Source of the DNA: Fulvia fulva
Taxonomy: Eukaryota; Ascomycota; Dothideomycetes; Mycosphaerellales; Mycosphaerellaceae
Assembly (NCBI RefSeq): GCF_020509005.1
Contig: NC_063012.1
Coordinates: 9,982,001-10,046,000 of the forward strand
Reading direction: 5' to 3'
DNA length: 64,000 nucleotides
Below, in pieces: positions 56,520 through 64,000 of the stretch. Under the pieces are notes generated by a model, which saw nothing but the letters and a program-made list of their open reading frames with translations, made no database searches and was not told the DNA's origin. Position 1 is the stretch's first letter; each line of letters begins with the position of its first letter. A program made the translations under genes and the position numbers.

Positions 56520-58971
56520 TGACCTAACTAACTAGGGTCACCTACGCGCTCTCTAAGAGGACAACCCGGTCACTCTCAACTCTCTAATCTAGAAGGCGAC
56601 TTAGCTCTATAGGAAATGGCTAGAAGGCAAGAAGGCCTAGGCGCTAATAGTATAGCTATAAGACGCGAAAGCGGCGGATCTAGCGATAGAATAAGACCTA
56701 GTCTAGTAATATAGCCTTAAGATAGTAGAAAAGCACTCCTTATCCTTTTGTGTCCTCTAATGCTTTAAATGCTAATAGTATAGACACCAAATCTATACGT
56801 ACATAAACAAGTAGGCCTACTCGAACTATATAGGAGACTATATATCTAGTGACTATATATCGACTACGAGACGGTACGCGAACTGTCCGGGGCACTACCT
56901 ATCGTATAGTACGGAATGCCTATAGCGGAAACTAGCAAAAAACAAGGCAATTATAAACAGAACCGTCGCTCTAAGATTCTACGGCGACCGTAAGGCTAGC
57001 CTCTACCGGAACTAACTAGCGGCGGTCGGGTATAAGCGCCCTAGGGCCGAGAACGATATAAAGGATACGTAACCTAGGGCGTACGGGAGGCCACGTGCTC
57101 TACTAGCTACGGCGAGGGAATCTAACTAGGCCCGGCTCCCCTTTAGTATATAGCTAATAGGCGTAGACTAGGACGTATAGGGCAGTAGGACATAGGACGC
57201 TATAGAGGAAATAATTATCGATACCGATAACTAGCCTCGATACGCTTAGTATTATCTAGTATAACGTTAACTATAGTAAGGATATAGTCTAGAACCATTT
57301 CCTATACGAGGCGGACCCGCGCGTCTACTACGTCCTTAGAATCTAGGAGCTATAGATTAACCCGTACTATAAGAGACTAACGACCTATAAGTTACTAGGC
57401 TATACGATATGCCTACGAGGCGACGGTAGACCCCGTACGTACTTCTATATTAGTAAGGATATACTAGAATCCGACTAGGAGGTAGTGTACTACGTAGACG
57501 AAGAAGGCGGGGGCGATATTACCTCCCTCTACGTAGGTAGTACCTAGATACACAACCTATATATACAACCGCTAGCCTCGAGGTCTAGCCGCGACCTAGG
57601 GGTCTATAGACACCTAGACAGTACGCTTAAGAGACAAGGGTGCCACATCGTAGTAGGAGACTTCAATATACACTACCCTTCCTAGGAAAGCCTTATATAG
57701 CCGTACCCTATAGCCGACGAAGTACTCGACTTAATAGCGAGTAACGTAATTACCCTTAATACCCCGAAGGACCTAGGTACCTAGAAGAGAGGGGGACTCT
57801 AAGGCACGATCGACCTCTCCTAGATCTTAGATAGCTACTACTACACGGTAACCTACTATAGGATCGAATATAAACTCGAGGCGTCGTTAGACTACATACT
57901 AGTTAGGACCTCTATTACGACATAGATATAACGTATACTAGCGAGAACCCCTAAGCCAAACTAGGGAAAGGCCTACTAGGCTAACATCTAGGCGTACCTC
58001 GATGACTCTAAGAGGCTAGTCTAGATCGCGTAGTAGTAATATAACAGTAAAGACGAGATAGACGAAGTAGTCTAGGGGTTGATAGACGAAATAAGAAAAG
58101 CGACCTTACTTTACGTTCCGCTTACCTAACTAACGATATAGTCTAAACTATACTAGACGCCGGAGTGTACTACGGTAGTAAGAGAAGTAAGGAGAGCCCG
58201 CCGGGTATAGACGAGCAGCTATAGCGAGGAGGCCTAGAACGTATATAGGGAGGCATACTAATAGAAGAAAGCTATAATATAGAGGGAGAAAGTAGTCGGC
58301 TAGAGGGCTATAGTAGAAGAAATCGCCGGCAAGCTAGCGAGGATGTAGAAGCTAGCGAAATAGGCCCGATAGGACCCTATATAGGGCCCCTCCTTCTCTA
58401 TCCTAGCGCTACAATCGCCTAGTAGCCCGGTTAGCGACCCCGAGGCTAAGGCGCGTCTATAAACTAACTACGAAGCGAACATATCGGCCTCTAGGGGTAC
58501 CTATTATAGAGGAAGGTTCTAGGATATACGAATACTAGCTGCCCCTACGGCTATCGCTCCTAGAACGTACGGTACGTACTCCTCGTCTGTCCGAGGTGAT
58601 CGCTAGGAAGGGGGGAGTAGACAGTAAAGGCGAGGAACCGGACGATTAGGGCACTTCTTAATAACGCTAAGGACCTACGGCGTATTACGAACTAGATACT
58701 AGAGAAGGGCTAGCTAGAACAGTACCGCCTAGTAGGAGCAGTATAGGAAGAGAGGACACGACGTAGCGCGACGAGACCGGCTAGGAGCGGGGGCTAACGG
58801 GGTAGTAATATAGACTACGTACGTTTAGAGGGAAAGCTAATCTAGATAAGGAGTAGTCGGGGGCGGGAAGGGTTTTCACCTATTCGGGTTTCCCTTTATA
58901 TATAACAATAGATATATACCTATATAGGCCGGATAGGGTCCTAGAACAGGGGAATAACAAATCTATCTATC
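56520..58971 (+). pseudogene. LINE dimer, right half: ORF1 end, endonuclease, internally deleted RT
   Basis: Collinear with LINE-1 read on its minus strand from about 5145 to 3200, then jumping at about 58459 to the part equivalent to LINE-1 1465-950. Seen: zinc knuckles near 56760-56930 (cysteines partly tyrosine), the endonuclease with HIVVGDFNIHYPS near 57645-57685, the start of RT near 58190-58450, then the C-terminal zinc motif near 58530-58600. About 1.7 kb holding the RT catalytic core is absent. The breakpoints do not look like intron borders. Confidence 0.8.
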
Positions 58972-58979
58972 TATATATA

Positions 58980-61350
58980 GGTATTCTTCCTCTTAGGTAT
59001 ATATCTCGTAGTCTTATTCTTTATATTTATATTTTGTAGATTCGTATATTACTCCTTTAGCGCGACGGTACTAAGGAGCGAGGCATTTCCCTAAACGGGT
59101 AGTACTTCGATCTAGAGGGCTAGCGCGTCGGTTATAACGTTAAGAGTAATAGGTGTCTCGCGGTTAACGTCGCCGGTACGCTACTTACCGCGGGAGTTAT
59201 AAAGAATATATACGGGGTCGAGGCCGGTATATCTAGGTTCACGATAGCGGAAGTAGCGGCCTTACTAGCGTAGCTAGTTACGGAGTTCGTATATAAGCTT
59301 AGGTAGTATAGTATAACGCTAGGGGATAAGGCGTACGGCCGGGCTAGCGTTCTAGGTACGCGTAGAGACCGTAAGCGTATTATTTATAGTAGGCGGCGCG
59401 GCTCGTATTACTATACTAGCGCTCTATTGTCTAGAGCCCTATTAGCCTTGTCCTTAACTACTACGACGCCCGTTACCGCCTTACTAGGTGTCCCTATCCT
59501 TGTCCCTCTTACTATATATACTCTTTACGGTATTATATACCTCTTCCTTATCTTTAGCGATACGAATAAACTGGCTAACGGGGTCTATAAGCTAGTAGTC
59601 CTCTATCTTCTTTATCTAGAACTCGTTTAGGGTAATCTATAGCTCGTACGATACTATAGGCTTACCGGCCCTAGCGCTAAGGCGGCGGTATTCGACGATA
59701 TATTTACTAAACTCCTAGCCGTACTTCTACTTTAGCTAGTATAGGTCGCGTCTAGCCTTAAGCTTAATGTCTCGAGGATTATTACCGAAGTTGTCGTCTA
59801 ACTCGTCCTATATATCCTCGAGGCTTACCTATTCGTCGTTCTCGATAGCCGTACGGATAATATCCCTAGAGGTACCGAGAGTATAACGCTTAATATAGTT
59901 AAAGATATTAAGGTAAGGTGTTTATATAGTATATTATACCGCGATAGAGTCCTTATAGCTCTCTTTCTAGTCGAGCTCGCCTAAGTTATCGAACTCTTTA
60001 GGATAGGGGAAACGTTAGTCGGTTTAGGCGGCGAATATCGTAGTATTATTAGTACGGGCTACTAAGGGTACGAGAGAACTAGCGCGGGTAGTACGGTTAT
60101 AGGTACGGGCCCGATAGCCGCTACCTACTAGAGTCTAAGAACAACGGGTACCGGCTTATAGGAATCCTTCTAGACTAGTAGTCTACTATCCTTACTACTA
60201 CGGCTATTACTAGGGTCGTAACTACTTAGGGAAAGTAAGCGGGCGGTCTCGCTTGCTTAGTAAGGCGGTAAGCCGGGCTTATATCTTAAGTTACGAGATC
60301 TTAGTGTCCTACTATATAATCTTAGCCTTAAGTTAGTCGACTTCGTCCTCTACTTACTCGAGATAGCTATTAGTAGTATTAATACGGCCTACTAGCTTAT
60401 CGGTATTCTTCTTATAGTGTTCCTTAGTTACGGCGTCGTCTAAGGCTATTTATAGTGTCTAGATATAGGCCTTAGTATCTTCCTAGGATGTCTAATATAT
60501 TATAGTATCGGCTTATATCTTATCTTACTCGGTCGCTATATCCTATCGGTCTTTAAAGACGACATTATATTCTTCTTAGAGCTTTGCGAGTTTAGTATCG
60601 ACTTGATCGCGTCGTACCTAGGCTCGGGAGTAGTCGAGTATAACCTTCTAGTAGGCATACCTATCTATAGTACTCTTAACCTTAAGATATATAGTATTAG
60701 GCCGTAAGGTAACTACTCTCTTAAATGCTTCGGTATCGGCGATCTTATAGTTTATTAGATCGTACTCGAAGTCTATATCGTTCAAGTCGATCTAGTCTAT
60801 ACGAGGAGGCGCTATACTATCGATAAACTATATAAAGTCAATGCCTTTACTATCGTCTTCGTAAGACGAGAGACGAGTATCTTCGACATCTAGTCGTACT
60901 AGCTTTTTACCTTCTACCCTACTACCCTCGTATCGTATTAAAGACTAAGGCGTATTATTAGTTATAGGAATTCATAAATCGGGTGTATATAGATAAGAGA
61001 GAGTAGACCTGTCTATTATGTTTCCTTACTTATACTATATCCTACTTACGCGGTCCGGATATATACTATCGCTAAGGATCGAGTTAAGCTAGTTCTAAAG
61101 TTCTAGGTTCTAAGGGTCTCCGGTTAGTAACTCGGCTAAGACAGAGGGCGTACGATATAGGTGTTACTATCGCTAAATAGTAGCGCTAGGTCATATACTT
61201 AAAGGTCGTAGGGGAGGGCGTCGAGAGGCCTCGTTAGCGTTCTCTATTATCGCGAATTAATCGTACGGTCTAGTACTATCGTACTGTCTTAGGCGGTCTC
61301 GGTATCGTACGTAGAGGTTAGCTCTCTACTCGTTAGTAGGCGTAACTAAC
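58980..61350 (-). pseudogene. Ty3-E gag
   Basis: A minus-strand remnant from the 5' LTR leftward. N-terminal part (about 60700-61330) with an acidic run (SSYEDDSKGIDFI near 60830-60870); a coiled-coil-like middle (about 60300-60700); an Arg/Gly/Ser linker (about 60050-60290); the capsid-like region (59640-60040). A weak zinc-knuckle candidate with tyrosines in place of cysteines lies near 59370-59395. The layout matches gag in Ty3-C and -G. Stops are RIP-type. Just inside the LTR, at 61341-61350, would be the primer binding site. Confidence 0.7.
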
Positions 61351-61549
61351 TATTACGGGCGAGAGTACTATAATAGGGTCGGGCAAAGATATATATAGTT
61401 ACGCGAGCTATCTAAGAGAGCGCGAGAGGCGCGAGAAGATAAAGTAGCGCGAATCGAGCTAGCGGGTACTAGCGGTCGCTAGCGCGCGGGCGTACGGCCG
61501 ACAATACTATATTACGAGGCAGTTCGTAGAAAAGGGCTGTCTCGTAATA
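61351..61549 (-). repeat. Ty3-E 5' LTR
   Basis: 199 bp, same ends as the left copy. It keeps gggcaaag where the left copy has gggtaaag (a RIP-type change). Confidence 0.93.
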
Positions 61550-61554
61550 GAACA

Positions 61555-61892
61555 TTCTAATTATATATTAACGATGCGCTTAGGGAGTATCTCGATAACT
61601 TCTGTTTAGTATACCTAGATAATATACTAATCTTTAGCGATATATTCGAGGAATATATACAATACGTACGTAAAGTACTATAGCGTATACGTAAAGCCGG
61701 CCTATAATTAGATATCGATAAATACGAGTTCTACTAAATAGAGACGAAGTACCTTAGTATTATTATAGGAGTCGACGGTATCTATATAGACCTAGAAAAG
61801 GTCGACGTAGTTAAGAACTAGCTTACTCTAATATACCTAAAGGATATAAAAGTATTCCTTAGGTTCGGAAACTTCTATCGAAGGTTTATATA
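61555..61892 (+). pseudogene. Ty3-D RT, continued
   Basis: Resumes the Ty3-D RT that broke off at 29205. It reads [27 protein letters not shown] at about 61560-61640, then AGLxLDIDKYEFY near 61695-61735 and KYLSIIIGVDGIYIDLEKV near 61750-61805. It ends at ggtttatata, where LINE-6 is inserted. The rest of Ty3-D lies right of the window. Confidence 0.85.
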
Positions 61893-62099
61893 GATAGATA
61901 GATATTTCATTAAGCTATTGTAGTGCCCTTTGGCCTATGCAGCTATGCTATCTTGTTTTTGTATATATAGAGGGGAAACCGTGTTAGTGAAAACCCCTCC
62001 TCCTTCCCGCCTGTCTTTTCCTCCTCGTTGTCGTCTTAAATTTCCCTTATTAGGGGTACGCTAGTGTCATGGGCCTGCCCTAATGACTACCCTATCTGC

Positions 62100-63656
62100 A
62101 ACCCCCCTCGCTTCCGCCTCTTGTCTATCCACTCCTCCGTCTCGCTCGCGAGGCTAAACTACTAGAGGTATCCCTGCTGTAGTATCCACCGAGAGATTCG
62201 GCGAATATTGCCTTTGTCCCTAATAATTGACTTGTAGTCTCTCCTTCCCGCTTGGTGCCTCCAATTTCCCCTGCCTCTCGCCCACTACGGGCATCGTAGT
62301 AGCATATGTTCTGGGTTTTGCGATAGGTAGCCACACTGGCAGGCTGGGCTATAGATGTCTAGTGCGCGTCTTCTGAACAGGTAGGCCCTTAATCCAATGT
62401 GTTCGGACCTGATTTGGATCGCTATGCTTGCTTCGGCCCTTGTCAGGTCCCTATATAGCTAGTAATTGTGTCTCTAGAAGGCTCGGAGCGCTATCGGGCC
62501 TGTTGTCTTAGGGGGCTTCCTTTTCCAGTCCTGCTCCCATAGGCAGCTCGCTATCTGTTCCGCTAGGTTTTGGGTCTTAGCCTTGCTCCCGCCGGCCTGG
62601 CGAGTCCTACGCTCCTCCTCCTTTCGTACTAGCCATTCGGTGCTTGTCTGTACGGCCGTAAAGGTCGTAAGGTCATCCTCTTTTTGGCTTGTCCTATATC
62701 CTGCCCCTCTCCGGTAGCGGCTTTCTATCTTATTCTTTGCCTCCTGGATCGTGGTTTGTGCTAGGTAACCTGTCGTCTTTGCCGCGTATTGAATTCTTAT
62801 TCCCCGGATGTACTGGCCGATTGGTGGTATTCCTGTCTCCATTTCTACCGTGCTTGTTAACGTTGTCTTGTATGCGCCTAGTACCCTACGTAGGTTGCCT
62901 GCCTATGTCCTGTTTAGGGGTTGCTCTATCCGTTTCGGGATCGGCTTACCTACGCCTCCTGTTCCCCAAATCTGTGCCCCGTACAACATAGCTAGTCTGA
63001 CGATCGCCTTATACATTACTCTTGCCTTATCGAATGTTGCTCCCCCTGTAGATGCCGTAAGCCTCTTTATCGAGGCTTCATTGACTTGCGCTCGACTCTA
63101 GGCTTTCTTAATCTGTACATTCTAGCTTAGCTTCGGGTCGAGCCAGATCCCTAGTACTCGTAGCTCCGCTAATGGCTTGGTCTCGTAGCCTTGGATTCTT
63201 ACCGCCGCCTTTATATTATGGTGTGTTCTCGCTTTACTGAAGTGTATAAGTTGGTACTTTTTAGGGGCGAACCGGGCACTATACTTCTTTGCCTACTCCT
63301 CGCATTTCTTGTGCCTATCTTCAAGGAGGCGACAGTTCTCTTCTGTCGAGTCTGACTAGGCTAGGATGTTTGTATCGTCTACGAACCCCGATGCTGAGGT
63401 TTGCGGAGAGGTGAGTAGGGGGATTAGATCCGACATAAATATCAGAAACAGGATAGGGGAGAGAGTAGATCCCTGAGGTATTCCAGTCTCTGCCTTCACC
63501 GGGTCGGACGTGTACCTTCCTAGGACTAGGTATGTCGTCCGTTCCTGGAGAAAGGAGAAGACGAACGACGTTGCCCACTAGGGGATGCCTTTCTGCTATA
63601 GGATATGTATTAGCCTTTGGTGTGAGACGTTGTCGAAGGCCCCTACGATGTCGAGG
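62100..63656 (-). pseudogene. LINE-6 ORF2 fragment: reverse transcriptase
   Basis: Same protein as the LINE-4 ORF, starting at LDIVGAFDN right after the leader junction. PQGSTLSPILF near 63440-63480 and FVDDTNILA near 63360-63390 are intact. Stops occur where LINE-4 has TGG or CAG (for example near 63290 and 63345), splitting the frame; the segment 62474-62842 stays open. The C-terminal motif CQCGYLSQNPEHMLLRC lies near 62290-62345. Lightly damaged, so it is somewhat older than LINE-4, or was hit by one more RIP cycle. Confidence 0.85.
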
Positions 63657-64000
63657 CAAGGAAGGAATCGTATTTAGCAAGCTAGCTACGAGATAAGGTA
63701 ACAAGTCTTAACCGCGCTTTCCCACTCATCTAGCACTACCGTGTAGCCTCGTTTCGAGAGGTTAGCCCGGAGCAAAAGCTTCCCTCTACGCCCTCCCTCC
63801 CTGTTTGCTCCTTAAGCCAATATCCACCTCTATAGGCCTAAGCCCTTTAGTGCTCTCTATTGACCGACATACGCATCCGTCCTCTCGGGCTATACAGACA
63901 GTATTAGCCGTCGCTACTAGTATATACCACGCCCTAGGTTTTGACGCCCTTCGCGTTACCGTAGCCTATCTCTAGAAAGCGGCCGTCTATGCCTCGTAGG
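63657..64000 (-). repeat. Shared leader, copy 5 (LINE-6), 3' 344 bp
   Basis: The 3' end of the leader; on the minus strand it ends gattccttccttg exactly as in LINE-4 and LINE-5. The 5' part is off the window. RIP changes are sparse near the junction and more common toward the window edge. Confidence 0.93.

Larger units (their letters stand above)
53971..58971. mobile_element. Head-to-head dimer of LINE-1-family elements
   Basis: Two LINE copies joined at their 5' ends. The left copy (-) runs from its tail at 53971 to the junction at about 56519; the right copy (+) runs from about 56520 to its tail ending at 58971. Both have the LINE-1-family 3' end and an (ATCT)n tail. The pair is flanked by a shared 8-bp tatatata (53963-53970 and 58972-58979), itself self-complementary. 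The junction shares no long sequence. Between the flanks the host Ty3-E frame rejoins. Confidence 0.85.
29206..61549 (-). mobile_element. Ty3-E: 32-kb Ty3/Gypsy element swollen by four nested insertions
   Basis: The LTRs at its two ends are each 199 bp and differ at three positions. The 5-bp target duplication is gaata (29201-29205) on the left and gaaca (61550-61554) on the right; the difference is a single CA-to-TA change. A polypurine tract (minus strand) at 29405-29420 next to the left LTR shows the element points left. Inserts: Ty3-C with LINE-4, Ty3-G, LINE-5 and the LINE dimer. Without these and their target duplications it is about 7.05 kb. The host Ty3-D RT frame rejoins across it, which confirms the boundaries. 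Confidence 0.93.
61893..64000 (-). mobile_element. LINE-6: composite element, runs off the right edge
   Basis: A minus-strand composite of the LINE-4 family. The tail (plus strand gatagatagata) is at 61893-61905, the body at 61893-63656 and the leader from 63657 to beyond the window. The body is almost the same as that of LINE-4, but the junction with the leader lies 42 bp further into the RT. Mild RIP: CA/TG are mostly kept, with scattered TA changes. The left flank is Ty3-D RT; the right target duplication is outside the window. Confidence 0.93.

Noticed and set aside
58440..58475. Intron or splicing as the cause of the gap in the right half of the LINE dimer
   Set aside because: The retained bases at the joint do not leave GT and AG at the ends of the missing part.
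53971..58971. Classic twin-priming inversion of a single LINE
   Set aside because: Both halves carry the complete 3' end and a tail, and they overlap in sequence; twin priming would give only one 3' end.
59427..59630. 67-codon hydrophobic plus-strand frame
   Set aside because: It is antisense to the Ty3-E gag remnant and has no homologue in other copies; chance frame.

Overview
The window looks like a transposon graveyard from a filamentous ascomycete (Pezizomycotina). Every stretch I can interpret is a retrotransposon or DNA transposon, and I see no host gene, rRNA or tRNA. Most of the sequence shows the footprint of repeat-induced point mutation (RIP): CA and TG dinucleotides are almost absent, TA is very common, and reading frames are full of TAG/TAA where CAG or TGG would be expected. 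CG is kept, so the DNA is not strikingly AT-rich. RIP is known from Pezizomycotina; the species cannot be read from the window.

Layout, with labels used below. Ty3-A (+, chromovirus) occupies 1-949 and 5949-~7245 and is split by LINE-1 (-, 950-5932, near full length). Ty3-A lies in Ty3-B (+, 3' part, ~7246-~9212), which lies in Ty3-H (+, fragments ~9213-9816 and 10950-11141). Ty3-H also carries a deleted pogo/Fot1 DNA transposon (9817-10949). LINE-2 (+, 11142-14454) sits at the H/D border. Ty3-D (+) starts at 14468 and runs off the right edge; its visible pieces are 14468-16216, 21509-22308, 27546-29205 and 61555-61892. They are separated by Ty3-F (-, ~16217-21491), LINE-3 (+, 22309-27527) and Ty3-E (-, 29206-61549). 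Ty3-E has been expanded to 32 kb by four insertions: Ty3-C (+, 31555-41625, itself holding LINE-4 at 36493-39374), Ty3-G (+, 42448-49756), LINE-5 (+, 49788-52672) and a head-to-head LINE dimer (53971-58971). LINE-6 (-, 61893 to beyond 64000) lies in Ty3-D.

Removing the nested inserts gives element lengths of about 7.0 kb (E), 7.2 kb (C) and 7.3 kb (G), all normal for Ty3/Gypsy, and the broken frames rejoin across the inserts. This supports the nesting order.

The most interesting system is a non-coding leader of about 1,077 bp. It forms the 5' part of LINE-2, -3, -4, -5 and -6. Its 3' end is always the same, but it is joined each time to a different point in a LINE body, and the bodies belong to at least three LINE families. 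This resembles the composite MINE element of Magnaporthe (a leader called WEIRD joined to variable 3' parts of the LINE MGL). It is best explained by the LINE reverse transcriptase switching template from LINE RNA to the 3' end of one separate RNA. RIP then acted on the multi-copy leader of LINE-5 but spared its divergent body, leaving a mutation boundary inside one element.
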